Shown: positions 27,275 through 36,486, counted from the stretch's first letter. The stretch is 64,000 nucleotides of DNA from JAGNXB01 sp942490895 (GCA_942490895.1 CALNZC010000029.1:124001-188000), one strand, 5' to 3'. Translations and numbers: made by a program. The notes: generated from the sequence alone by a model not told the origin.

Positions 27275-27406
27275 GCAACTGTGTCACGATGACGGTAAAC
27301 CCCTTCGGATTCCAGTGAGCGCAAACCTGTTGAGCACATGATTTACCTGCATATTTGTCCCAGTCGTTCAGTGTTCTGATCTTCGACCTCTAAATAGAAT
27401 CAACTC

Positions 27407-28972
27407 ATGCGTCTTCATTTCGTCCTTTTCCTTTTCCTGGCCCTGCCTTTGGGCGGCTACAGCCAAGCGGCTCCGCTCAACTGGTATTTGCTCGATCCCC
27501 AAACGGATGGTGTATATGGTGCAGGAGTCACTCGAGCCTATGAACTACTCGGAGAACGTACGCCCCATGAAGTGATCGTTGCAGTGATCGATGCCGGGGT
27601 GGAAATCGATCATGAAGATCTGGAAGGAGCCATCTGGGTCAACCCGAGTGAGATCAGTGGAAATGGCCTGGATGATGATGGCAATGGGTTTGTTGATGAC
27701 ATTCATGGCTGGTCCTATCTCGGTGGGCCTGGAGGGGATATTGAACATGAAGCGCTGGAACTGGCTCGCATTGTCAAAGACATGGAGCATTATTTCGCTG
27801 GAAAGGACACAGCTTCGTTTTCATCGCAAGACCAACAACGATATTTACGATACCAGCAATGGTTGACCATCTTCGATAAAGAACAGGCAGAACTCCAGCA
27901 GCAATATACTTCTGTCATGGTGATGCTCAACTTCATTGATTCTATTAAGGCTTCATCTGGGGGACCGTTTACAAGAAAAGCGATGCGGGATTATGTGCCT
28001 GCAAATCGGCAGGAAAAAGGGTTGAAAACGGCTCTGGGCGTCTTGATGCTTTTTACGGATGAATCGGCAATGGAACGGGAACTGCGTATGGGTGCTGACC
28101 AATTAGGACCATTGATTGAATACAATAAGTTAGATACGGACAGTATTCGTGTGGCAATTGTGGGAGATGATCCGGATGATGGTTCACAATATCACTACGG
28201 ATGCAATCGCGTGGAGGGTCCGGATGCCATGCATGGCACCCATGTGTCCGGCATTATTGCAGCTCGCCCTGAAAATGGCCTGGGCATCGCCGGTATCGCT
28301 CCACATGCCCGTATCATGGTTTTGCGCACCGTACCCAATGGCGACGAACGGGATAAGGATGTGGCCAACTCGATCCGCTATGCGGCAGATCATGGCGCCA
28401 AGGTGATCAACATGTCCTTTGGCAAGCCCTATTCCCTGCAGCAGGATTTGGTGAACGAGGCGGTGCGATATGCCTTATCCAAAGATGTCCTCCTGGTCCA
28501 TGCCGCCGGCAATGATGGTCAGGATAATGACCAGGTCCCCAGCTACCCGAATCGGGTGATGACCGATGGCACTATGGTGCCCAACTGGTTGGAAGTGGGG
28601 GCGAACAGTTCATCCCGTAAAAAGAAAAATCTACTGGCGACCTTTTCCAATTACGGGGCGACCACGGTCGACCTTTTTGCGCCGGGTGTAGATATCTATT
28701 CCACTGTGCCGGACAATGGCTACGAGGATGCTTCGGGCACCAGTATGGCTTCTCCTGCTGCAGCCGGTGTTGCAGCGATGATCCGTGGATATTTTCCGGA
28801 TCTCACAGCTGCTGAAGTGCGTGAACTACTCATTCGAACAGCCGAACCTGTAAAAGGGAAAGTACGTGTACCCGGTGGAAAGGTCAAGGCCAGGCTTTCT
28901 GACTTATGCATTAGTGGAGGGGTGATCAGTGCTGAAAATGCTGTCCGCGAGCTGTTATCGGAGGGTAAGTAG
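27407..28972 (+). CDS. Secreted subtilisin-like serine protease (S8)
   Basis: The 521-residue product has a short signal peptide (FVLFLFLALPLGGYSQ). The S8 triad is complete: D62 in VAVIDAGVEIDHEDL, H276 in MHGTHVSGIIA and S446 in SGTSMASPAAAGVAAM, with the oxyanion Asn in VLLVHAAGNDGQD. Asp and His are 214 residues apart rather than about 30-60; the extra ~170 residues are helical and charged (~115-240, e.g. EQAELQQQYTSVMVMLNFID). The calcium-like DDDGNGFVDD loop is typical of Bacteroidota subtilases. There is no T9SS sorting domain, so it is probably periplasmic or released another way. No propeptide domain is obvious. Confidence 0.92.
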   Translation: MRLHFVLFLFLALPLGGYSQAAPLNWYLLDPQTDGVYGAGVTRAYELLGERTPHEVIVAVIDAGVEIDHEDLEGAIWVNPSEISGNGLDDDGNGFVDDIHGWSYLGGPGGDIEHEALELARIVKDMEHYFAGKDTASFSSQDQQRYLRYQQWLTIFDKEQAELQQQYTSVMVMLNFIDSIKASSGGPFTRKAMRDYVPANRQEKGLKTALGVLMLFTDESAMERELRMGADQLGPLIEYNKLDTDSIRVAIVGDDPDDGSQYHYGCNRVEGPDAMHGTHVSGIIAARPENGLGIAGIAPHARIMVLRTVPNGDERDKDVANSIRYAADHGAKVINMSFGKPYSLQQDLVNEAVRYALSKDVLLVHAAGNDGQDNDQVPSYPNRVMTDGTMVPNWLEVGANSSSRKKKNLLATFSNYGATTVDLFAPGVDIYSTVPDNGYEDASGTSMASPAAAGVAAMIRGYFPDLTAAEVRELLIRTAEPVKGKVRVPGGKVKARLSDLCISGGVISAENAVRELLSEGK

Positions 28973-29019
28973 ATCCCATCTGGTTCACTTCTGTTATTTG
29001 ATTGTTAAATTCTTTCTGG

Positions 29020-29035
29020 TGTGATCTGCATCACG
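29020..29035. promoter_or_regulatory. CRP/FNR-like palindrome
   Basis: TGTGATCTGCATCACG closely matches the CRP-family half-sites TGTGA-N6-TCACA. It lies 48 bases after the S8 protease stop and almost 600 bases upstream of the next gene, so its target is unclear. Confidence 0.35.
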
Positions 29036-29079
29036 GAAAGAACCGGAGGGATGTTCGATATTTGGACATACAGTAGGAA

Positions 29080-29245
29080 ACACCAAAAGACAAGCATCAA
29101 ATCACAAGCAATATTCAAATAACAATATTTAATGACCAAAACCAATAGGTTTCCAGTTTCGGTCATTGGTCCTTTCGGATTTGGAATTTACCTGCCAGCC
29201 GGCAGGCTGGTTTGTTTTTTTTGAAATTTGGGATTTGGAATTTCC
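29080..29245. repeat. MITE-like imperfect palindrome, copy 1
   Basis: An A-rich left arm (caagcatcaaatcac), a centre aatgacc...ggtcatt, and a T-rich right arm (ggatttggaatttcc). The two arms are roughly complementary. The 28972-29616 gap holds this copy, a terminator and copy 2; no gene is visible. Confidence 0.75.
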
Positions 29246-29274
29246 AACTCTATTCATAGCGTTTGATTGTGGGT

Positions 29275-29303
29275 GCCCCGAAGCGATGCTTCGGGGCTTT
29301 TTT
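29275..29303 (+). terminator. Rho-independent terminator
   Basis: Stem gccccgaagc / gcttcggggc with loop gat, followed by a T6 tract. It lies about 300 bases after the S8 protease. Confidence 0.8.
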
Positions 29304-29334
29304 ATGAACAGTGCAAGGTTGACTGATGATTATA

Positions 29335-29510
29335 CCACAAATGAAAGCACCAAATAAAAAGCATCAAAATTCAAACAATAATCAAATCACAATACTCCAT
29401 GACCAAAACCTTTTGGGTTTATTGTTTTGGACTTTTACCTATAGAATTTGTGTTTCTTTTGGAATTTGTGTTTTGAGATTTTCTTTCACTGGTTGACCAA
29501 AACACCGCTG
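29335..29510. repeat. MITE-like imperfect palindrome, copy 2
   Basis: Same design as copies 1 and 3: caccaaataaaaagcatcaa on the left, atgaccaaaacc in the centre, and ggaatttgtgttttgag on the right. It lies ~105 bases upstream of the DUF2202 gene. Confidence 0.78.
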
Positions 29511-29615
29511 CAGTTAAACATTTCTTAAATCATGAATACTGTAATCATGATCACTGACATCAGCTTTGCATGGGCCTAAGTTTAAACACTCAATATCGAG
29601 TTAAATTCTTGCCTT

Positions 29616-30311
29616 ATGAAAAAGATACTTCTATTCGGAATCATGCTGTTCATTGCGGGTGCCATGACAGGATGTACAAAAGATGAACCCGTGAGTTCAT
29701 GGTTCAATGTGGATGCAAATGGCTATACGTCATTTACGACTTCTATCCTCGGCGATGAGCTCAACGCCATGCCTGACCAATCCATATCCGGTGACGAGGT
29801 GGCCAGTTTACTCTTTATGAGAGAAGAGGAAAAACTGGCTCATGACCTGTACACCTCATTTTACAACATCTGGTCCGTTCAAGCATTCAGTCACATCGCC
29901 AATAGCGAATTGACCCACACTAATGCCATCCTTTTATTGCTCCAAAAATACGCTCTGGATGACCCAGCTGAAGGGAATGACATTGGCACATTTACCAACC
30001 AGAATTTGCAAACCCTGTATGACAACCTGCTTTTACAGGGAGCACCAAGTGAGATTGAGGCACTAAAAGCCGGCGCCCTGGTCGAAGAAGTAGACATCCA
30101 GGACTTACAGGTAGCATTGACCAAAGTTGACAATCAGGATATTATCTGGGTGTATGAAAACCTCATGAAGGGTTCTCGAAATCACCTCCGCGCTTTCTAT
30201 CGAAATCTGAAGATGCGAGGAATCATTTATACTCCACAGATTCTTTCCCAGGAAGACTTTGATGCCATCATCAATCACGAAATGGAAACCGGACCAAACA
30301 ATAAACCTTAA
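29616..30311 (+). CDS. DUF2202 ferritin-like lipoprotein
   Basis: The 231-residue product has a lipoprotein signal (FGIMLFIAGAMTGC, Cys at residue 20). DUF2202 runs from ~62 to ~225. Its ferritin-like four-helix bundle carries paired metal-site motifs REEEKLAHDLY, NSELTHTNAIL and later YENLMKGSRNHLRAFYR. Such proteins are thought to bind a di-iron or similar centre; the function is not established. The gene is framed by two same-orientation copies of the palindromic repeat (29335-29510 and 30410-30560), converges on the TonB-dependent receptor, and ends at its own terminator. Confidence 0.9.
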   Translation: MKKILLFGIMLFIAGAMTGCTKDEPVSSWFNVDANGYTSFTTSILGDELNAMPDQSISGDEVASLLFMREEEKLAHDLYTSFYNIWSVQAFSHIANSELTHTNAILLLLQKYALDDPAEGNDIGTFTNQNLQTLYDNLLLQGAPSEIEALKAGALVEEVDIQDLQVALTKVDNQDIIWVYENLMKGSRNHLRAFYRNLKMRGIIYTPQILSQEDFDAIINHEMETGPNNKP

Positions 30312-30346
30312 ACGCACGGATCCTCATCCAAGCTGATGGTTGAAGG

Positions 30347-30377
30347 AAGCCCCGGAGAATACTTCGGGGCTTTTTTT
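30347..30377 (+). terminator. Rho-independent terminator after DUF2202
   Basis: Stem aagccccggag / cttcggggctt, one G-T pair, loop aata, followed by T7. It lies 36 bases after the stop codon. Confidence 0.85.
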
Positions 30378-30409
30378 AGTGAACGGGGAATGGTTGGTTG
30401 ATGATGATG

Positions 30410-30560
30410 CAACAAATGAAAGTTCCAAATAACAAGCATCAAAATTCAATTAAAACACAAATCTCAATTTTCAATGACCAAAACCATTTGCTAACTGTTT
30501 AGGTCATTGATTTTTCGATATTGGAGCTTATTTGGAATTTGTATTTTGTGTTTTGGTATT
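30410..30560. repeat. MITE-like imperfect palindrome, copy 3, overlapping a gene end
   Basis: Left arm ccaaataacaagcatcaaaa, centre aatgaccaaaacca...ggtcatt, right arm tttggaatttgtattttgtg. The right arm covers the last codons and stop of the TonB-dependent receptor (30528-30560). Confidence 0.8.
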
Positions 30561-32843
30561 TCCGCCGAAGCTGACTTTCAAGCCTCCATAGATCGTCCTG
30601 GGTGATCCAGGTCCATAGACATAATTGCTATCTCGATTTTTACCCGTATCAAAATCATGCTGATAGGCATTGGTCAGGTTTCGCACTCCCATAAAGGTTT
30701 CAAGATTCATTCCCATGGAAGGAAACGGCACTGTATAAGCCGTTCGTAAACTCCACTCCAGAAAAGTTGGCGTATCGATATAGGTATCTGTTGTTTGTTC
30801 CGGAGCACCTGCAAAATGCGCAATAGCCATGGATCCGGTATAGACTACATTGACTGAGGTTTTCCATCGTCCCAATGGAAACAGGGATAACGTAGCATAT
30901 CCGTAATCGTTTGGTGTCCGCAAGTAAGGTCGCCGTGCCGGTTGGCCTTCTATCCAGGAAACTGGCGTTTCAAAAAGGCTGGACTGGATGGTCATCCCGG
31001 TTTCGATCTGAAACAGTTGATCCACATTGGCTCGCAATTCCAGGGTGAGTCCCTGGACCGTCGAACCGGATCCATTGCGTTTGATAAATCGCTGACCAAA
31101 TTCATCTTCACCATCGGGGTCCAAATAAAATGCATCCGACAACCGGGTATGAAATCCTTCCAGGGTAAAACCAGCCACCCAATGCTCATCGGCATGGTCG
31201 TAATTGATGGATGCGCTCAGACCATTCGAACGCTCTTCATTTAACTTCGGGTCAAGGGTGATTCGGGATACACCCCCACCGGCGAAGGCAATATGCAGGT
31301 CCGAATCAAATGCCTGCGGGGCACGAAATCCGGTGCCCCAGGACAGGCGAAATTGGGTGGCGTTTCGCAATCGATATAACAAGGCAATTCTCGGATTAAA
31401 GAGCGGCTTTTCGATTCGATTATGTCGATCCATCCGAAGACCGGTCAACAAGTTTACAGATGGGGTTAATTGCCAGTCACTCTGCACAAAAACACCCAGG
31501 TTCTGACTGAGTTGATCGACCTGATAATTATAGGCCTGAATTTCATCAAAGACATTATCTGCCACTACTTCTGTTCCCAGGGTCATGACATGGCTTCTGC
31601 CCGGCATATTCAGAAACCTGTGATTCACCTGGAGTCCTCCTTGAAAAGTAGTGTTTGCGGAATGGCCGTAAGGCGGATTTGCCAGATGATTCAACAGGTC
31701 ATCTGTATCATCCGGAATAATTCCGGTGTAATGTTGTCGTCGAGTGGATTGTCCAGCCAAATAGGCAATCACCGAACTGCGATCCTCATTGAAATTGATC
31801 TGATAATCGGCACTACCGATCAGGACATCATGCATACGTTCTTCCGATTGCGCAGCCAGATGTGGTGGGCCCTCTCTTTCTTCACCGCCGTAGCGATATT
31901 CATTCAAACTGGATAAGCTGATCTCCAGTTTCTGATCTTCAGTTGGCTGGAAAAACAGATTAGTTCCAAAAGAATGGTTGCGTAAGGCCGGTAATTCTGA
32001 GAAGTGGTCACCATTGTGGTCATAAGTGGGACGGTCGCGATAATGGAAGAAGAGTGTCGCCCCTGCTTTCATGGAAGAGTGCATGATGGTGGCATTGGCA
32101 TTGGCCTGGTGGTCGATTGTTTGACCGCCGATCTGCTGCAGGTTATAGGAGATTTCAGATTGATTTTGGGTGGGCAAGCGGGTAATCACATTGACCGTCC
32201 CTCCGATAGCACCAGAACCATAAAGAACAGAGCCGCCACCTCTGACCACTTCAATCCGTTCGATCATGTTGGCGGGTAATTGTTCCATTCCATATAACCC
32301 GGTGAGGGGACTGAAGATGGGGCGACCATTGATCAGGATTTGGGAATACCCTCCTCCCAGTCCATTCATGCGCAGTTGCGTATAGTTGCAGGTCTGGCAA
32401 TCGGTTTCAACACGAAGTCCGGGCTGAAATCGAAGCCCATCAGCGAGGTTGCAGGCCTGTACCTCATCCAGCAACTCTCTGGAGATCACCGAAACGATGA
32501 CGGGTGTGCGGGTCTGGCGTTTGAATGTTCGGGTGCCGCTGACGACTACTGCATCCATGGTCAGGGTATTGGCAACTAATCCAATACGCAGTCGATCTGT
32601 AGATATGTCTACAGTATCTGGAAGGTATCCAGTGTAGGAAATCTCGTAAAGTCCTTTGTTTTCAAGGACAAATACCCCATTCAGATCAGCAATGACCCCA
32701 TCAGAGGAAGGCAGAGATCGGAGGGTGGCAAATGCCAAAGGTTCGCCTGTTTCGCTATCCAGCACAGTTCCGCTGATTTGAGCGGATAGTGTGGACCAGG
32801 TAAACATGAAGGCCAACGAGAGAATCCACCAAGGATAAGACAT
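30528..32843 (-). CDS. TonB-dependent outer-membrane receptor
   Basis: ATG at 32843 is chosen over the upstream TTG. The ~771-residue product has a signal peptide (ILSLAFMFTWSTLSAQ), a carboxypeptidase-like regulatory domain (~20-95, SGTVLDSETGEPLAFATLR), a plug (~110-225: LRMNGLGGGYSQILINGRPI; IERIEVVRGGGSVLYGSGAI) and a 22-strand barrel. The plug carries the odd pair DCQTCNYTQ before the LRMNG motif. The last native strand ends GGLKVSF, the usual terminal Phe; it is followed by twelve extra residues (GGNTKTQNTNSK) encoded largely by repeat copy 3. The size and lack of a SusD partner suggest metal-chelate or small-ligand import rather than glycans. Confidence 0.9.
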   Translation of the reverse strand: MSYPWWILSLAFMFTWSTLSAQISGTVLDSETGEPLAFATLRSLPSSDGVIADLNGVFVLENKGLYEISYTGYLPDTVDISTDRLRIGLVANTLTMDAVVVSGTRTFKRQTRTPVIVSVISRELLDEVQACNLADGLRFQPGLRVETDCQTCNYTQLRMNGLGGGYSQILINGRPIFSPLTGLYGMEQLPANMIERIEVVRGGGSVLYGSGAIGGTVNVITRLPTQNQSEISYNLQQIGGQTIDHQANANATIMHSSMKAGATLFFHYRDRPTYDHNGDHFSELPALRNHSFGTNLFFQPTEDQKLEISLSSLNEYRYGGEEREGPPHLAAQSEERMHDVLIGSADYQINFNEDRSSVIAYLAGQSTRRQHYTGIIPDDTDDLLNHLANPPYGHSANTTFQGGLQVNHRFLNMPGRSHVMTLGTEVVADNVFDEIQAYNYQVDQLSQNLGVFVQSDWQLTPSVNLLTGLRMDRHNRIEKPLFNPRIALLYRLRNATQFRLSWGTGFRAPQAFDSDLHIAFAGGGVSRITLDPKLNEERSNGLSASINYDHADEHWVAGFTLEGFHTRLSDAFYLDPDGEDEFGQRFIKRNGSGSTVQGLTLELRANVDQLFQIETGMTIQSSLFETPVSWIEGQPARRPYLRTPNDYGYATLSLFPLGRWKTSVNVVYTGSMAIAHFAGAPEQTTDTYIDTPTFLEWSLRTAYTVPFPSMGMNLETFMGVRNLTNAYQHDFDTGKNRDSNYVYGPGSPRTIYGGLKVSFGGNTKTQNTNSK

Positions 32844-32863
32844 GTGAGTCAATATATTTTAGA

Positions 32864-32894
32864 CAAATCTAATTTATAATTTTGTATTTACCAA
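32864..32894 (-). promoter_or_regulatory. Promoter of the TonB-dependent receptor
   Basis: On the minus strand TTG (32892-32894) is followed by exactly 20 bases and then TAGATTTG (32864-32871), a full match to the Bacteroidota consensus TTG-N17-23-TAnnTTTG. The start codon is 20 bases downstream. Confidence 0.7.
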
Positions 32895-32902
32895 TATTAG
32901 TG

Positions 32903-32921
32903 GGCAATCCCCCAGATTGCC
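32903..32921. promoter_or_regulatory. Hairpin or operator-like inverted repeat upstream of the receptor
   Basis: ggcaatc-cccca-gattgcc, a perfect 7-bp inverted repeat without a T tract, just upstream of the receptor -33 element. It could be a regulator site for either divergent gene. Confidence 0.35.
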
Positions 32922-33083
32922 ATGAAAATTAAGCCATTGCCCCCAGGAATACCTGCATTGACAGCACCTTCTGGATGCATGCCTATCCTAGCAAGAGGTC
33001 AATTTTGATCAGTATCGTAACATCTTCTTCTCCAACCTGATCCTATGATGTTGTATCTTGAAATCCGCCATCATTCAACGACC

Positions 33084-34784
33084 ATGTTCAAGCCAATTAC
33101 CGTCCTCTTCCTGAGCATTCTCTTTGCCCTCCCAAGCCTTCAGGCAACATGTTTCTACACATCACCATCCGCCTCCATCAATGGAGATGGAAGCCTGGGT
33201 AATCCCTGGACACTGCAAACCGCTCTGGATCATCCTGCTGTCCTGTTGCCGGGGGATACCGTCTGGTTGCGCGGTGGGGTATACATGCATATGGTCGACG
33301 CACAAACCTCGTTTCGATGCATGACCCATGGGCTGCCCGATGCACCCATCATTTTTCGCAACACCCCAGGCGAACAAGCCATCCTCGATGGCGACCTGCA
33401 ATACACGCTTTATCTCAGTTTGGGCCAGTGCAGTTATACGTGGTTTTGGGGGATCGAAGTGACCAATTCCTTTTCGACTGACCGTGATCACAATATTCCC
33501 GGTGGAGTGACCTGTACAGCCGAGAATATCAAGTTTATCAACATGATCGTCCACGACACCGGGACTGGAATCGATACATGGAAGACATCGAAGAACACAG
33601 AAACATATGGCTGCATCATTTACCATATAGGGAACAACCTTACGAACAACGGAAATAAGGAGGGCCATGGTCATGGCATGTACCTCCAAAATGACACCAT
33701 GGGTGTCAAGCGCATCCATCACAATATCATCTTCAACACCTACGGGTATGGAATGCATCTTTGGCAAACCACAACCACATCTGCCATTGGCAATTTTGAT
33801 ATCCAACACAATATCTTATTCAATGGGGGCGCGGCATCTGAAAACATGGGTGGTGTGGGGAACAATGTGCGCACCCACAATTTTTTTGCTGTCGCCAACG
33901 GTGCCGGCAACCCCCTGGAGAACACAGTCATCAAACACAATTACACCTGGTCCAGCCCGGACATGCCCCGGCCTTCAGTCAATGCATTCGGATTGAATTC
34001 GGGCGTCCGAAATATGGTACTGGACAGCAATATCCTCACCTGCCAGACGCGTCTTGGATGGAACAATACTCCCCTGTTTGACGCCAGCGTCAAAGGCAAT
34101 AAGATCATTACCGGTATACCTGCAGTCTATGGCTATTATCTATGGGGCTTCACTGTCGATGACTTTCCTGAAAATGAATACTCACCCATGGTTCCTACTC
34201 TCGGACAAAACACCTATGTCCTACCCAATCAATATGAACCCGGCCGTGCACACCTCGTCATTTATAATTGGGAAAATGAATCGACTGTCGATGTGGATAT
34301 TTCCGTGATCGGGTTAAAGGTGGGGGATCAATATGAGCTCCGCCAGGTTTTGGATTTAACTAAACCCGTCATTTCAGCGACTTATGATGGTAATGATATA
34401 CTGACAATCCCGATGACTGGAATCACCACCGTCATGCCGGTCGGTTCCAGCCAGGAGCCCATTTCTCCATTTCCCACTTTCGGTGTATTTCTTTTGCAGA
34501 AAACCGCTGATGGTGATCCGTCATCTGTGACTCCACCTGTTCAACAGGATGCAGTCCTCCTGAATCCAAACCCTACCACTGGCTATTGCACCCTTTCATC
34601 CTCTATCCCGGCACCCTTCCACCTACTTATTTCAGATCTAATGGGCCGACAAGTCTATCAGCAAAGGGTTGTCCAAACAGATGTCCATTATCCACTAGAT
34701 CTGTCTTTTTTACCCAAAGGGCAATATATTATCCAATTAAAAGGAACACAATCCATGGCTACTAGCCCCCTGCTCATTCATTAA
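33084..34784 (+). CDS. Secreted parallel beta-helix protein with T9SS sorting domain
   Basis: ATG at 33084 precedes the signal peptide (ITVLFLSILFALPSLQA). The ~566-residue product contains a right-handed parallel beta-helix (~30-350) of the type in polysaccharide lyases and pectate-lyase-like proteins: GNPWTLQTALDHP, VLLPGDTVWLRGGVY, NIKFINMIVHDTG, then repeated HHNIIFN, HNILFNGG and KHNYTWSS turns. A short beta domain follows, then a T9SS CTD (LLNPNPTTGYCTLSS, SDLMGRQVYQ, LPKGQYIIQL). It would be secreted and attached at the cell surface. Glycan binding or cleavage is likely but no catalytic set was confirmed. Confidence 0.82.
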   Translation: MFKPITVLFLSILFALPSLQATCFYTSPSASINGDGSLGNPWTLQTALDHPAVLLPGDTVWLRGGVYMHMVDAQTSFRCMTHGLPDAPIIFRNTPGEQAILDGDLQYTLYLSLGQCSYTWFWGIEVTNSFSTDRDHNIPGGVTCTAENIKFINMIVHDTGTGIDTWKTSKNTETYGCIIYHIGNNLTNNGNKEGHGHGMYLQNDTMGVKRIHHNIIFNTYGYGMHLWQTTTTSAIGNFDIQHNILFNGGAASENMGGVGNNVRTHNFFAVANGAGNPLENTVIKHNYTWSSPDMPRPSVNAFGLNSGVRNMVLDSNILTCQTRLGWNNTPLFDASVKGNKIITGIPAVYGYYLWGFTVDDFPENEYSPMVPTLGQNTYVLPNQYEPGRAHLVIYNWENESTVDVDISVIGLKVGDQYELRQVLDLTKPVISATYDGNDILTIPMTGITTVMPVGSSQEPISPFPTFGVFLLQKTADGDPSSVTPPVQQDAVLLNPNPTTGYCTLSSSIPAPFHLLISDLMGRQVYQQRVVQTDVHYPLDLSFLPKGQYIIQLKGTQSMATSPLLIH

Positions 34785-35339
34785 ATGCCTATGTTCCTCA
34801 AGCTCATTCGGTGTCGCGTTTTGACGGACTATGACCGGGCGTTTTCCCATGCACAGGAAGGATGGACCGATACCCGACACTCTCCTGGATTTATTATGCA
34901 ATGGGGAGGTTGGGAGATGGGTCAACCCAGAAATGCCTGGATACTTTCATTCTGGGAAAAAGAAGATGATTTGCTTCGGTTTATGGATCTGGACCATGAT
35001 CGCATTGATCATGAAAACGGACAGGCCAACACGTATTCCGCTATCACAGTGCAGCACGCACGTTTGGTCGAAACACAAGCATCCTCATTGGACCAAACCC
35101 GCCAAAAACTGTTCGGATCAACATCTTCCTGTAACCTCCATTTTTCTTCCCTTCCTCTGGTGGATCTTCCAGATGATATATTCCACTTTAACATCCCAGA
35201 ATCCCAACAGTCAAATGTGTACATCCAGCTGACAAATAACCATGTCAAGGAGCCCCCCTGGCCCTCGCCTGGAATCACAATCAAGTGGGTAGACACCTGG
35301 CACATTCCATCTCTTCCAACAAGCAAATCTTTGCATTAA
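34785..35339 (+). CDS. DUF4937 (YdbC-like, dimeric alpha-beta barrel) protein
   Basis: The ATG directly follows the TAA of the beta-helix gene, so the two are probably translated from one mRNA. The 184-residue cytosolic protein starts MFLKLIRCRVLTDYDRAFSH, followed by HSPGFIMQWGGWEMG and NAWILSFWEKEDDLLRFM, which matches the DUF4937/YdbC family, related in fold to antibiotic-biosynthesis monooxygenases. The C-terminal ~80 residues resemble a second strand-rich half with WDTWHIPS-like end (KWVDTWHIP). Function unknown. Its pairing with a secreted protein is unexplained. Confidence 0.75.
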   Translation: MPMFLKLIRCRVLTDYDRAFSHAQEGWTDTRHSPGFIMQWGGWEMGQPRNAWILSFWEKEDDLLRFMDLDHDRIDHENGQANTYSAITVQHARLVETQASSLDQTRQKLFGSTSSCNLHFSSLPLVDLPDDIFHFNIPESQQSNVYIQLTNNHVKEPPWPSPGITIKWVDTWHIPSLPTSKSLH

Positions 35340-35487
35340 GTTGGCAGTGAGGTGATTCTGAAGTCTGGCTATCAGCCCCCAGGTCCATCTGGCCTCACCA
35401 CCAGGGTCCAGTGGATTTCTGTACCTTAGACCAGATGGTGATCGAATCGCCAACCTACCCTCTTCTCGCATCTTCAAACCCCAACTG

Positions 35488-36486
35488 ATGAGAACTCTTT
35501 CCCTCATTCTCGCTTTCTTGACCATCATCTCTACTGGCATAATCGGACAGGATACCTTTTCCATGGTCGCCATTGACACGGTCACTGGAGAAGTAGGTAG
35601 CGCTGGTGCTTCCTGTGTAGACCTGACCACTATTTCCGGATTATCAGATCATTTTCTGGGCGAACTATTCCCCGGTAAAGGAGCTATCAACACGCAAGCC
35701 TATTACATACCCGCCAACCAGATCAATGCCCGCAACCGTATGAATGCCGGTGATTCACCTGGTGAGATTATCGATTGGATCACAGAGAATGATGTCTCCA
35801 ACCAACCTCAATTGCGTCAATATGGCATCGTTGCCCTGGTCAACGGTACTCCGGAAGCTGCTGCACATACTGGTGTATCGACCGATGATTATAAAAACCA
35901 TATTACTGGACCACACTATTCTATTCAAGGAAATATCCTGCTTGGGCAACAGGTCCTGGACAGTATGGAAGCTCGTTTTCTCAATGCGGAGGGAAGTCTG
36001 GCTTGTCGACTGATGGCGGCATTACAGGGCGCCAATATGGTCGGCGCAGATACCCGGTGTGCCAGCAATGGTACATCATCATTGTTTGCTTTTGTTAAAG
36101 TGGCACAGCCGGGAGATGTTTTTGGCAGCCCTTCTTTTGTGCGTTCTGTACGGACTAAAGCCAATGCCGGGATTGAACCGATCGATTCCCTGCAAATCAT
36201 CTTTGACAATACGGTGGATTGTGGTACGGTTCCCATCATTCCTTCTCCAGATGGTTCGTCATTCATCCATGTCTTTCCGAATCCAGTTCAGAACAACCTG
36301 ACCCTTCAGGTATCTGGCAGCGAAGCCTATATTGCTGAGATTCGGGATCTCACTGGCCGGGTGCTGACTTCAGCCATATTTACCGATCAACTAGACCTCG
36401 ATATTTCTTCACTTCAAAAGGGGATGCTCTTTTTGAATGTGTGGAATGACCAGCACCACTTCACGGAGAAAATCATCAAGGAATAA
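35488..36486 (+). CDS. DUF1028 protein with T9SS sorting domain
   Basis: The 332-residue product has a signal peptide (LSLILAFLTIISTGIIGQ). Directly after it comes DTFSMVAIDTVTGEVGSAGA, the Ntn-hydrolase-like start of DUF1028, with GAINTQAYYIPA, NRMNAGDSPGEIIDWI, YSIQGNILLG and LACRLMAALQGAN as further family motifs. The T9SS CTD covers ~255-332 (VFPNPVQNNLTLQV, RDLTGRVLTS, LQKGMLFLNV). DUF1028 proteins are predicted hydrolases; the exposed Thr or Ser after cleavage could be the nucleophile, which is inference. A cell-surface DUF1028 is typical only of T9SS bacteria. Confidence 0.9.
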   Translation: MRTLSLILAFLTIISTGIIGQDTFSMVAIDTVTGEVGSAGASCVDLTTISGLSDHFLGELFPGKGAINTQAYYIPANQINARNRMNAGDSPGEIIDWITENDVSNQPQLRQYGIVALVNGTPEAAAHTGVSTDDYKNHITGPHYSIQGNILLGQQVLDSMEARFLNAEGSLACRLMAALQGANMVGADTRCASNGTSSLFAFVKVAQPGDVFGSPSFVRSVRTKANAGIEPIDSLQIIFDNTVDCGTVPIIPSPDGSSFIHVFPNPVQNNLTLQVSGSEAYIAEIRDLTGRVLTSAIFTDQLDLDISSLQKGMLFLNVWNDQHHFTEKIIKE

